Source: Hyphomicrobiales bacterium (lineage in GTDB: Bacteria; Pseudomonadota; Alphaproteobacteria; Rhizobiales; Xanthobacteraceae). Taken from it: 34,861 nucleotides of DNA. The stretch spans positions 1-34,861 of the forward strand of contig DAHUXA010000021.1 in assembly GCA_027307405.1 (NCBI GenBank), written 5' to 3'. This document shows, piece by piece, positions 8,298 through 16,341 of the stretch (position 1 is its first letter; the number at the start of each line of letters is the position of its first letter). The notes under the pieces are model-generated. The model was not told where the DNA came from. It worked only from the letters and a program-made list of their open reading frames with translations, and ran no database searches. The position numbers and the translations under genes are program-made.

Positions 8298-9701
8298 GTG
8301 GATCCACGCAAGCTCGAAGCTGGACAACTCGTTGACGGCTTTTGTCTCGTAGAGCCGCTACAAGCGGGCGGCATGGCGAATTTCTGGCGTGTAACGCGCA
8401 GCGGCAACGATCTGCCCATGCTGATGAAGATTCCGCTGTTGCGGGCCGGTGAAGACCCGCTCACGATAATTGGCTACGAGGTCGAGCAGATGATCCTGCC
8501 GCGCCTTTCGGGCCCACACGTGCCACGTTTTGTGGCGGCCGGCGATTTCGAGCGGCCTTATATCGTGATGGAATTGATCGTTGGTCCCACAGTGAAATCG
8601 CTGTTGGAGAAAGCGCCGCTACCACCGGATGAGGTTGCAGCGATTGGCGCGAAGGTCGCTTTCGCCCTGCACGATATCCACCGCCAGCACGTCATCCATC
8701 TCGATCTCAAGCCGAGTAACGTGATCTTGCGCGGGAACGATGCCGTGCTGATCGATTTTGGGCTGTCGCGACACGATCAATTACCCGATTTGGTGCGAGA
8801 AGAAGCAGAAGGCCCGGTCGGAACTGGCGCATATGTCGCGCCCGAGCAGGTGCTGGGCGAACGAAGTGACCCGCGCAGTGACCTTTTTGCCCTCGGCGTG
8901 ATCCTGTATTTTTTGGCGACCGGCGAGCGTCCGTTTGGCGAACCGCAACGTGCCGAGAATTGGCGGCTGCGGCTGTGGCGGGACCCGACGCCGCCGCGCG
9001 GTCTCAATGCCGCTGTCCCGCCCTGGCTGCAGGAGGTCATCCTGCGCTGCCTGGAGGTTAATCCGGAGGAGCGCTATGCCACGGCGGCCCAGCTGGCCTT
9101 TGATCTCCAACATTCCGACCACGTCAATCTCACACAGCGTGCCGCGCGGACGCGGCGGGATGGCATTTTCAGCGTAGCCTGGCGGTGGTTGCGGCAGGCT
9201 CGCAGACCGCCACTACAGCAACGCCCTGCACTGACCAGTCATCTCGCGGCTGCACCGATTGTGCTGGTCGCAATCGATCTCGAGCCCGGGCATGAACCGC
9301 TAAGCCAGGCGCTCGCGCTTGCAGTGCGTCGTGTGCTCGCGACAGAGCCAAACGCGCGGCTTGCCTGTATCAACGTGCTGAAAATCGCTCGTCTTACACT
9401 CGATGAGCTCGAGGACACGCAGGGGCGGAATCCTCATCTCGGTCGCCTTATCGAGCTCAAACACTGGGCGCGATCCATTCCAGTGACGCCAGAGCGCGCT
9501 ACTTATCACGTACTCGAGTCAACCGACCCAGCCGGCCAACTCATCGACTATGCCCAACATAACCGCGTCGACCATATTGTGATCGGTGCACGCGGAAGCT
9601 CCAAGCTGCGCCGCTATCTTGGCAGCGTATCCGCGCGTGTTGTCGCTGAAGCGCCTTGCACTGTGACCGTTGTGCGTCCGCCAGGTCATCCGCCCCCATG
9701 A
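8298..9701 (+). CDS. Ser/Thr protein kinase fused to a C-terminal universal stress protein domain
   Basis: Residues about 14-275 form a Hanks-type kinase: a Gly-containing loop (LQAGGMANF), ATP lysine K44 (MLMKIP), αC Glu near 61-63, catalytic loop HLDLKPSN at 134-141 (HLD instead of HRD), DFG at 153-155 and APE at 181-183. All catalytic residues are kept, so it should be active. After a basic linker (about 276-318), residues about 320-460 form a universal stress domain. It ends IGARGSSKLRRYLGSVS then CTVTVVRPP, an ATP-binding signature one residue shorter in its middle spacer than the classic form. No membrane segment, so a cytosolic sensor/kinase. The start is GTG at 8298, 3 bases after the phosphoesterase. 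Confidence 0.9.
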   Translation: MDPRKLEAGQLVDGFCLVEPLQAGGMANFWRVTRSGNDLPMLMKIPLLRAGEDPLTIIGYEVEQMILPRLSGPHVPRFVAAGDFERPYIVMELIVGPTVKSLLEKAPLPPDEVAAIGAKVAFALHDIHRQHVIHLDLKPSNVILRGNDAVLIDFGLSRHDQLPDLVREEAEGPVGTGAYVAPEQVLGERSDPRSDLFALGVILYFLATGERPFGEPQRAENWRLRLWRDPTPPRGLNAAVPPWLQEVILRCLEVNPEERYATAAQLAFDLQHSDHVNLTQRAARTRRDGIFSVAWRWLRQARRPPLQQRPALTSHLAAAPIVLVAIDLEPGHEPLSQALALAVRRVLATEPNARLACINVLKIARLTLDELEDTQGRNPHLGRLIELKHWARSIPVTPERATYHVLESTDPAGQLIDYAQHNRVDHIVIGARGSSKLRRYLGSVSARVVAEAPCTVTVVRPPGHPPP

Positions 9702-9774
9702 ACGGTGTCGACGGGGAGCCGCTTAGTCGAATTCTAAGTCGACGTCAGCGCTCGGCCCACATGGAACCGGCGAG

Positions 9775-9810
9775 GAATGCGGCCGGAGCGGCGACGCTCG
9801 CGCCGCATTC
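9775..9810 (+). terminator. Hairpin downstream of the kinase gene, possible terminator
   Basis: A 9-base arm, GAATGCGGC (9775-9783), pairs perfectly with GCCGCATTC (9802-9810). Inside it a second perfect stem, GAGCG/CGCTC with a GCGA loop, is separated by a 2x2 mismatch. A run of six T lies at 9831-9836, about 20 bases past the stem, too far for a classic intrinsic terminator. It may terminate the kinase transcript in a Rho-assisted way or protect its 3' end. Confidence 0.4.
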
Positions 9811-9889
9811 GTATGTTTGACAAGCCTTGCTTTTTTAATCGCACGCGGTGAATTATGCCGCCCCCTCCCACCACCGGTTTGGTCCGGCC

Positions 9890-10663
9890 ATGTCAATATT
9901 TTCGCCGGATTCCTTCATTGTCGCCGACGTTGCACCCTCGCCCAATTTTGACGAGCGCAAGGGCGTACGTTCGCCAGATATGATCTTGCTGCACTATACC
10001 GGCATGCAGACCGGCGAGGCCGCATTAGAGCGACTGACGGCTCCGGCGAGCAAAGTTTCGTGCCACTACGTGGTATTCGAGGATGGCCGCATCACACAGT
10101 GCGTGCCGGAGGAGAGACGCGCTTGGCACGCCGGTGAATCGTCATGGGCTGGCGAGACCGACATCAATTCGCGCTCGATTGGGATCGAAATCGTCAATCC
10201 TGGGCACGAGTTCGGCTATAGAGATTTTCCACTGCGGCAGGTTGCGGCTGTCATCTCGCTGTGCAAATCGATCGTTACCCGTCGCGGACCGATCAGCGCT
10301 GACCGGATTCTCGCACATTCCGATGTCGCACCCGCTCGAAAGCAGGATCCGGGCGAGAAATTCCCGTGGGGTCTGCTGAGCGAATCGGGTATCGGCCACT
10401 GGGTCCGTGCCGCACCGCTCGATCTCGAAGGAATGGGGTTCAAGCCTGGCGACCGCGGTGATGCGGTTATCCGTCTTCAGCGCGCCCTGCGCTCATATGG
10501 CTACGGTCTCAAGGAAAGCGGGATTTATGATGAGCCAACGCGCGAGGTCATCGCGGCCTTTCAGCGTCATTTTCGGCAGACGCGCGTCGACGGTATCGCG
10601 GACCCGTCCACCCTCCTGACATTGCGCGCGCTCATTGAGACGCGGCCAGCACCACGTGCCTGA
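9890..10663 (+). CDS. AmpD-like N-acetylmuramoyl-L-alanine amidase with peptidoglycan-binding domain
   Basis: Residues about 15-165 form an Amidase_2 (AmpD/PGRP) zinc domain: H35 (ILLHYTGM), H143 (ILAHSDVAP) and D153 (KQDPGEKF) match the metal ligands, and E100 sits in the conserved IGIEIVNPG strand. The C-terminal part (about 180-245) is a PG_binding_1 repeat (GDRGDAVIRLQRALRSYGY). It should cleave the MurNAc-L-Ala bond, probably on anhydromuropeptides for recycling. No signal peptide is evident, favouring the cytoplasm. The ATG at 9890 gives 257 residues and the family-like MSIFSPDSF; a GTG at 9848 would add 14 residues. Neither has a strong ribosome site. Confidence 0.9.
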   Translation: MSIFSPDSFIVADVAPSPNFDERKGVRSPDMILLHYTGMQTGEAALERLTAPASKVSCHYVVFEDGRITQCVPEERRAWHAGESSWAGETDINSRSIGIEIVNPGHEFGYRDFPLRQVAAVISLCKSIVTRRGPISADRILAHSDVAPARKQDPGEKFPWGLLSESGIGHWVRAAPLDLEGMGFKPGDRGDAVIRLQRALRSYGYGLKESGIYDEPTREVIAAFQRHFRQTRVDGIADPSTLLTLRALIETRPAPRA

Positions 10664-10702
10664 TGACCCAAGCGATTTTTTAAGGCTGTCCGGCAACAAA
10701 CC

Positions 10703-10732
10703 TTGACGCGGGGGCGTGCGATCCCCATTGCT
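10703..10732 (+). promoter_or_regulatory. Candidate rnpB promoter
   Basis: TTGACG at 10703-10708 is followed after 18 bases by ATTGCT at 10727-10732, about 7 bases before the predicted 5' end of RNase P RNA. The -35 element is good and the -10 element is poor. Position relative to the RNA is the main support. Confidence 0.35.
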
Positions 10733-10738
10733 ATCTCG

Positions 10739-11142
10739 TCAGTCGGCCGGACGGCCGCTCCGCGCCAATGCCGAAAGGTGGCCGGGGAGGAAAGTCCGGG
10801 CTCCATGGACGAACGGTGCCGGATAACGTCCGGCGGGGATTAAACCCCAGGGATAGTGCCACAGAGAACAGACCGCCTCGGCGCGTTGCGTTTAGCCGCG
10901 GCAAGGGTGAAACGGTGCGGTAAGAGCGCACCGCGTTTTCGGCGACGAAAACGGCACGGCAAACCCCACCGGGAGCAAGACCGAATAGGAATGACGTTGG
11001 GGCGAAAGCCTCAGGTCTGTCCGGACCTGTCATTCGGGTAGGTTGCTTGATGCGCCGGGCAACCGGCGTACAAGAGGAATGGTCGTCACGTCTGCGGTTC
11101 GCGCCGCAGGCCATACAGAACCCGGCTTACAGGCCGGCTGAT
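10739..11142 (+). ncRNA. rnpB: RNase P RNA (bacterial class A)
   Basis: RNase P RNA is the catalytic subunit that trims tRNA 5' leaders. The conserved 5' core GAGGAAAGTCCGGGCTCC begins near 10778, and the conserved 3' core ACAGAACCCGGCTTA lies near 11115. The ends close as helix P1: TCAGTCGGCC at 10739-10748 pairs with GGCCGGCTGA at 11132-11141 with one G-U pair. The internal GGGTAGGTTGC block is the alphaproteobacterial form of the tRNA-CCA-binding P15 region. Ends are set by P1 and are good to a few bases. A terminator follows directly. Reading frames on either strand here are shadows. Confidence 0.96.
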
Positions 11143-11151
11143 GCGTTCTAA

Positions 11152-11192
11152 GGGGGCTCGGCGGTAAAACCACCGGGCCCCCACCAATTTTT
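11152..11192 (+). terminator. Intrinsic terminator of rnpB
   Basis: A G/C-rich stem, GGGGGCTCGGCGG paired with CCACCGGGCCCCC, closes over a short A-rich loop, with one G-U pair and one mismatch. It is followed within a few bases by TTTTT at 11188-11192. It lies about 10 bases past the end of RNase P RNA. Confidence 0.8.
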
Positions 11193-11200
11193 GAACCCTG

Positions 11201-12175
11201 CTACTGAGATAGCACGCCGGCCTTCTTGATGATGGGCACCCATTTGTCGATCTCGGAAATGAGATGGGCGCGGAGCACTTCTGGGCGCGCCCGTTCCGGC
11301 GCGACAGTCTCGGCGCCCGACTGCGCCAGTCGCTCCTTCACCTCGGGATCCTGCAAAGCTTTTTGGAGTGCGCCCGAAAGTCTGTCGATAACAGGTTTCG
11401 GCGTGCCCTTTGGCGCATACATTGCATACCAGACCACCATCTGGAATCCCGGCAATCCGGATTCCGACACGGTCGGCAGATCGGCGGCCACCTTGAGCCG
11501 CTGCGGCGTCGTGGCGGCGTACGCCTTGATCAAACCAGCCTTCGCGGGCTGCAAAACGTTGAGCGTCTGATCACACATGAAATCGAGATGGCCGCCCATC
11601 AGATCGTTGAGAGCGGGAGCAGTGCCTTTGTAGGGCGCGCCGCTGACCGTGGCGTCAATCGCGTGTAAGAAAAGCAGACTACACAGATGCGAGGCCGAGC
11701 CAACGCCGGCAAATCCGTGCGTCATCTTTTCCGTGTTGGCTTTCACATAGGCGACAAATTCCTTGAAATTGTTCGCGGGAAAATCCTTGCGAGCGACGAA
11801 GGCCATCGGCGATTCTGCGACCAAACCGGTTGGCTCGAAATCTTTCACCGGGTCGTAGCGTAAATGCGGATAGAACGCGACATTGGCGGCATGGCTGACG
11901 TGCATCAGCAACAGCGAGTGGCCATCGGGCAACGAGGCCGCGACCTTGGCGGTGCCGATGGTGCCGCCGGCGCCGCTCGTATTCTCGACAACGAATTGCT
12001 GATCAAGAGCTTTACTCATGCCGTGCGCAAGAATGCGCGCGATGACGTCGGCGGGACCACCGGCGGCGAATGGCACCGTGACCATCACGGGTTTTGATGA
12101 AAATTCCTGCGCGGCAGCGTCTCCAACAAACGTGCACGCAAGCCAAAAACACAACACACTCAATATTCGATGCAT
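11201..12175 (-). CDS. Bug/TctC-family tripartite tricarboxylate transporter substrate-binding protein
   Basis: A 324-residue periplasmic binding protein. The signal peptide is MHRILSVLCFWLACTFVGDAAAQ, cleaved after AAA or AAAQ. The mature part has family hallmarks: VPFAAGGPADVIAR near the N-terminus, VENTSGAGGTIGT, and the late motif LPTVSESGLPGFQ...WYAMYAPKGTP. Bug proteins bind carboxylates and usually serve TctAB membrane partners, none of which is in this window. The ATG at 12175 is chosen over one at 12223 because GGGAG lies at a proper distance and the signal peptide starts there. It is the last minus-strand gene after the TRAP genes, 233 bases after the nearest, so it may have its own promoter. 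Substrate unknown. Confidence 0.92.
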   Translation of the reverse strand: MHRILSVLCFWLACTFVGDAAAQEFSSKPVMVTVPFAAGGPADVIARILAHGMSKALDQQFVVENTSGAGGTIGTAKVAASLPDGHSLLLMHVSHAANVAFYPHLRYDPVKDFEPTGLVAESPMAFVARKDFPANNFKEFVAYVKANTEKMTHGFAGVGSASHLCSLLFLHAIDATVSGAPYKGTAPALNDLMGGHLDFMCDQTLNVLQPAKAGLIKAYAATTPQRLKVAADLPTVSESGLPGFQMVVWYAMYAPKGTPKPVIDRLSGALQKALQDPEVKERLAQSGAETVAPERARPEVLRAHLISEIDKWVPIIKKAGVLSQ

Positions 12176-12281
12176 CGAACGTGACTCCCACTTCGCAATG
12201 TCTGGTGATTTAGCGCCGAGCATCTAGACGTCAGCCAAAGCAGCCGTCCAGAAAAAGCAGCAGGCAATACGCGTCAAATTT

Positions 12282-12297
12282 AGCCGAAGCTTTGGCT
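12282..12297. other. Imperfect palindrome in the gap between the two binding-protein genes
   Basis: AGCCGAAGCTTTGGCT is a dyad matching its own reverse complement at 14 of 16 positions. It lies 107 bases upstream of the Bug gene start, within the 233-base gap 12176-12408. It could be a regulator site; nothing else stands out in this gap. Confidence 0.25.
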
Positions 12298-12408
12298 TTA
12301 AACGTCACGACGGCAGGCAACGCACTAGTACCCTGACGACATTTATCCTGCACAAAGCGTCAAAGATGTCGTCGTCGACGCCAACAATAGCCCGGGACTG
12401 CACCCCAC

Positions 12409-13376
12409 TTATTTCGTGTAGGCGTCGAGCATCGCCACACCATCGGCGCCGGCAGACGCGGCCCACTCTTTGGCGATGACGGCGCCGATTCTTGCCAGGC
12501 CAGATTCAAGTTGCGGACTTGGCGCAAGTACGACGATGCCGGCATTCTTTAGCTCATTGGTCTTCACCGTCATTTCCTCGACCGACATTTTCCAGCCGCG
12601 ATCTTCGGCGGATTTCGCCGCTTCCGTCACCGCATTCTTTTCCATGTCTGAAAGGCGATTGAACGCAGCCTTGTTGGCGAAGACCATGTTGCGCGGCAGC
12701 CAAGCCTGCGTGTCGACGTAATGCGTCAGGTACTGTTCCGATTTCGATTGCACCCCGCTCGATGCCGACGTCATCATCACATCGACGCGGCCGGACGCAA
12801 ACGCAGCGGGAAGATCGGGTACTTCAATCTGCGTCGGCTGCGCGCCCGCGAGTTCGGCGATTCGTTTTGTCATCACGTTATAGGTCCGGAATTTCAGCCC
12901 CTTGAGATCGTCAATCGATTTGATTTCCCGTTTGGCGTAAACGCCCTGCGGTGGCCACGGAACCGAAAACAAAAGGATCAATCCTTCCTTCGCGAGTTGC
13001 CTTTCGAGGTAGGGTTTCTGCGCATCATAGAGCTTGCGCGCGCCGTCATAGCCGGTTGCGAGAAAGGGAACCGAGTCGAGGCCGTAAACCGGTGCCTCGT
13101 CGGCAGCAAGCGAAATCAGGACTTCGCCAGCCGCCACCTTGCCATCGCCAACCGCCCGCTTGATTTCGGCGTGTTTGACCATCGTTCCGCCCGGATGGAC
13201 GATGATCTTCAACGACCCGCCGGTGGCCCTATCCACATCAGTCGCAAATTGCACGACGTTTTTGGTGTGAAAGGCTCCTGCCGCATAATTCGTCGGCAAA
13301 TCCCATTGAGTCTGTGCCGAAGAGCCGGCCCCACAAACGCGCAGGCGCATGCAAGGACCACACTAGTCCTTTTCAT
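12409..13376 (-). CDS. TRAP transporter DctP-family binding protein, apparent frameshift in the signal peptide
   Basis: The main frame (from 13350 down) encodes a complete mature DctP domain, with the Arg-bearing LKGLKFRTYN motif and the usual VPDLPAAFASGRVDVMMTS stretch, but its own start MRLRVCGAG gives no signal peptide. An ATG at 13374-13376, behind a GGGGGG ribosome site, opens another frame reading MKRTSVVLACACAFVG. One extra base in the G-run (plus-strand CCCC at 13329-13332) joins this to AGSSAQTQWDLP, giving a normal signal peptide ending SSA and a 322-residue protein. The tandem neighbour has FAQTKWNLP at the same place. A sequencing error or a recent single-base deletion are both possible. 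Confidence 0.9.
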
Positions 13377-13403
13377 CGTAGCCCCCCGTCGTAGGTGGTC
13401 GGC

Positions 13404-14381
13404 CTATTTCTTGTAGGCCGCAATCACCGCTTCCCCGTCGGCGCCGGCTTTCTTGAGCCAGTCGGCCGTGAGCTGATCGCCTACCTTTTTCAAATCTGAA
13501 TTTAGCTTATCGCTTGGCGGCATCACCTTCATGCCGTGCGACTTGAGTTGATCCAGATACCAACCGGCCTTGTCCTGCCACATCTTCCAGCCGCGCGTTT
13601 CAGCCGCGGCCGCCGCCTTAAGCAACGCCTCCTGTGTCGGCTTGTCGAGGGCATCAAATGTCGCTTTGTTGATGAAAGTTATGTTTTTCGGAATCCAGGC
13701 TTGCGTATCGTAGAAGTGTGTCATGGACTCCCAGGCTTTGCTGTCATAGCCAGTCGCCGCGGACGTCATGAACGAATTGATGACACCAGTCGCCAGCGCC
13801 TGGGGCAGCTCCGCAGCCTGCACCGTCAATACTTGCGCGCCGACCAGCTCGCCGATGCGCGCGGTGCCGACATTGTACGCGCGCCATTTAAGTCCCTTCA
13901 TGTCATCGACCGAATTGAGGTCCTTCTTGGCGTAAATGCCCTGCGGCGCCCAAGGCACTGCAAACAACAACATCAACCCTTGTGACGCGAGCTTTTTCTC
14001 GATCGTGGGCTTCGAGGCCTGCCAGAGCTTCATGGATTCCGGATAGCTCGTCGCTAGAAATGGGATCACGTCGACGCCGTAAATGGGGTCTTCGTTCTCG
14101 TGCAGCGAAATTAGCACTTCGCCAATCTGCGCCTGCCCAGTCTGCACAGCGCGCTTGATTTCGGGCGCCTTGAACAAAGAGGCACCGGCATGAACGGTGA
14201 TCTGCAATTTGTTGCCGGTTGCTGTCGCCACATCTTTGGCAAACAGCACAAGATTTTCGCTGTGCGGATTATCCGGCGGATAGGCAGCGGGCAAATTCCA
14301 CTTTGTCTGCGCGAAACCAGGCTGCACCGACATCGCAGCCATTACCGTAGCGACGAGGACCAAACTCCGAAACGAGCTCAT
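13404..14381 (-). CDS. TRAP transporter DctP-family substrate-binding protein
   Basis: An intact 325-residue periplasmic binding protein for a TRAP transporter. The signal peptide MSSFRSLVLVATVMAAM continues to a cleavage site at GFA-QTKW. The family's substrate-carboxylate Arg is in MKGLKWRAYNVGT. The ribosome site AGAGGGG lies before the ATG. It starts 21 bases after dctM and ends 27 bases before a second, clearly paralogous dctP, so the two arose by tandem duplication and share many blocks (EIKRAV, GEVLISL, VPFLAT). TRAP receptors of this type mostly bind organic acids; the ligand cannot be told here. Confidence 0.95.
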   Translation of the reverse strand: MSSFRSLVLVATVMAAMSVQPGFAQTKWNLPAAYPPDNPHSENLVLFAKDVATATGNKLQITVHAGASLFKAPEIKRAVQTGQAQIGEVLISLHENEDPIYGVDVIPFLATSYPESMKLWQASKPTIEKKLASQGLMLLFAVPWAPQGIYAKKDLNSVDDMKGLKWRAYNVGTARIGELVGAQVLTVQAAELPQALATGVINSFMTSAATGYDSKAWESMTHFYDTQAWIPKNITFINKATFDALDKPTQEALLKAAAAAETRGWKMWQDKAGWYLDQLKSHGMKVMPPSDKLNSDLKKVGDQLTADWLKKAGADGEAVIAAYKK

Positions 14382-14402
14382 GAAACGCCCCTCTGCAACT
14401 GA

Positions 14403-15713
14403 TTACCCAGGGAAAACCCAACGCGGTAGCACCATGACGATATCAGGAAATACCGTAATGATCGCCACTGCAACGACAAGAAGGAAGAAAAACGGCAACG
14501 ATGCGCGCGCAACGGTGTTGGAATCCTTTCCGCTCATTGTTTGCAGCACGAACAGATTGAACCCGACTGGTGGCGATACCTCCGCCATTTCTACGACAAG
14601 TACGACGAAAATTCCAAACCAGACGAGGTCAAAACCTGCCTGTTTGATCATGGGGACCACGATCGACGTCGTGAGCACAATCATCGAAATGCCATCGAGC
14701 GCAGTGCCAAGCACGATGTACATCACTGTCAGTGCTGCTATCAGCGCGTAAGGGCTAAGATGGAAACTGTCGACCCAGGTCGCCAATGTCGCTGGAATGC
14801 CGGTATAGGCCATCGAGGTCGACATATATGAAGCGCCCGCCAAGATCAGCATGATCATACAGTTGACGCGGACCGTTCCCATCACGCTGGCCCAAAACGA
14901 ATCCCAGGTGAGCGCATCGTGCCACCATGCAATTGCGAGCGACCCCATCACGCCCCAAGCCGCGCATTCAGTTGCAGTCGCCCAGCCCACCATCAATGAA
15001 AGGAAGACCAGTAGGATCAGCAACGTCAGCGGGATCAGTTGCCTGGATTCACGAAGTTTTTCTCGAAACGTCATCACGGGTTCGGCTGGCGGCGTTTTTT
15101 CCGGATGTGCCAGCGACCAGCCGGCGATGTAGCCGGAGTAAAGTACCATCACCAGAAAGCCTGGCAGGAATCCGGCAAGAAAAATCTGAATGATCGAAAC
15201 GTTGGCCGCTACCGCGTAGACGACCATGGTAATTGACGGTGGGATTAGAATGCCAAGCGTACCTGCTCCGGCAAGCGAACCAAGCGACACCATTTCATCG
15301 TATCCGCGCTTTTTTAGCTCCGGCAGCGCGATCTTGGCGACCGTTGCGCACGTCGCCGCTGAGGAGCCCGACACCGAACCGAATATTCCGCAAGCGAGCA
15401 CGTTCACGTGCATCAACCGGCCGGGGATTTTATTGAGCCATGGTGCAAGCCCGCGGAACATTTCATCCGATAGTTTGGTGCGGAACAGGATTTCACCCAT
15501 CCATATGAACAGAGGCAATGCGGCGAGAGTCCACGAATTGCTGTTGCCCCAAATGGTGGTTGCAAGCACGGGGCCGGAGGGAATACCGCCGCCTATGAAC
15601 TGCATGCCGACGTAACCGGTCGCCATCAGCGCCATTGCAATCCACACTCCGCCTGCAAGCAGGATCGTCAAAAAAACCAGCAGCAGGGCCGAGATGCCAA
15701 CCAGCTCGGTCAT
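14403..15713 (-). CDS. TRAP transporter large permease subunit (DctM)
   Basis: A 436-residue, very hydrophobic protein with the DctM-family pattern of about 11-12 membrane segments. Signature stretches include CGIFGSVSGSSAATCATVAKIALPEL and the ILIPPSITMVVYAV block. It forms the sodium-coupled translocation channel in the inner membrane with DctQ. The ATG at 15711-15713 (MTELVGISALLLVF) lies one base after the dctQ stop; an upstream ATG at 15743 would overlap dctQ and add ten residues. Transcribed between dctQ and the two dctP genes. Confidence 0.96.
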   Translation of the reverse strand: MTELVGISALLLVFLTILLAGGVWIAMALMATGYVGMQFIGGGIPSGPVLATTIWGNSNSWTLAALPLFIWMGEILFRTKLSDEMFRGLAPWLNKIPGRLMHVNVLACGIFGSVSGSSAATCATVAKIALPELKKRGYDEMVSLGSLAGAGTLGILIPPSITMVVYAVAANVSIIQIFLAGFLPGFLVMVLYSGYIAGWSLAHPEKTPPAEPVMTFREKLRESRQLIPLTLLILLVFLSLMVGWATATECAAWGVMGSLAIAWWHDALTWDSFWASVMGTVRVNCMIMLILAGASYMSTSMAYTGIPATLATWVDSFHLSPYALIAALTVMYIVLGTALDGISMIVLTTSIVVPMIKQAGFDLVWFGIFVVLVVEMAEVSPPVGFNLFVLQTMSGKDSNTVARASLPFFFLLVVAVAIITVFPDIVMVLPRWVFPG

Positions 15714-15714
15714 G

Positions 15715-16260
15715 TCAAACACCGCTTTGAATGGCTTGCTCAACGACCTCTTCGGCCGTTTGCGGTTTCGGCTTCTCGTAACGTGGCGGATTGCCGCGCA
15801 CGACGTGAATGAACTCGTCGATAAATGCGATCAGCAGAATGAGCAGGCCGCCGCTGTATCCGAGCTGCGGGATCCACAGGGGCACCGCCAATACACCTTG
15901 GGCCATGTCATGGAACCGCCAGGAATCGAATGTCAGCAGTACGGCGTAGTAGGTGAAAAAGGCCACAAAGAATCCACCGACCAGCAATGATGCGATTTCA
16001 ATGACGTGGCGTGTGCGACCCTCCAACTGGTCGATCAAGAGTCCGACGCGGATCATTTCACCGTGACGAAAGGTGTATGCAAGCCCCAGAAACGACGTCG
16101 CCACCATGCACCACGAGACAAGATCGTCTCCGGCCGGGATATTCAGACCGAGAGGACGGCCGGCGGAAAGCAGCATCATCAACACGAAGATGGCCAGCAA
16201 AAAGCCACCGGCAGCGTACCCCGCGAAGAGATAAAGTTTGTCGAGCAAATTGCGTGTCAT
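15715..16260 (-). CDS. TRAP transporter small permease subunit (DctQ)
   Basis: A 181-residue membrane protein with four hydrophobic helices, at about 10-35 (YLFAGYAAGGFLLAIFVLMM), 50-70, 85-110 and 120-145. Between helices lies the typical TFRHGEMIRVGLLIDQL segment of DctQ. It pairs with DctM. The ATG at 16258-16260 is preceded by a GGGGG ribosome site; an ATG at 16275 lacks one. It is the first intact gene of the TRAP run, 81 bases after the broken ModA-like gene. Confidence 0.94.
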   Translation of the reverse strand: MTRNLLDKLYLFAGYAAGGFLLAIFVLMMLLSAGRPLGLNIPAGDDLVSWCMVATSFLGLAYTFRHGEMIRVGLLIDQLEGRTRHVIEIASLLVGGFFVAFFTYYAVLLTFDSWRFHDMAQGVLAVPLWIPQLGYSGGLLILLIAFIDEFIHVVRGNPPRYEKPKPQTAEEVVEQAIQSGV

Positions 16261-16341
16261 GCGGCCCCCGCGCATGATGGCGTTGGCAATGACCGCCAGG
16301 CAAGACTTTAGAGCGAGATCAAGCCGGATTTGTCAGGGGCG

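Noticed and set aside
9817-9822. Perfect TTGACA ahead of the amidase gene
   Set aside because: No -10 element occurs at 16-18 bases, so a promoter could not be supported.
10731-11114. Minus-strand open frame across the RNase P RNA
   Set aside because: The region is explained by the conserved RNA cores and P1 pairing; the frame is a shadow.
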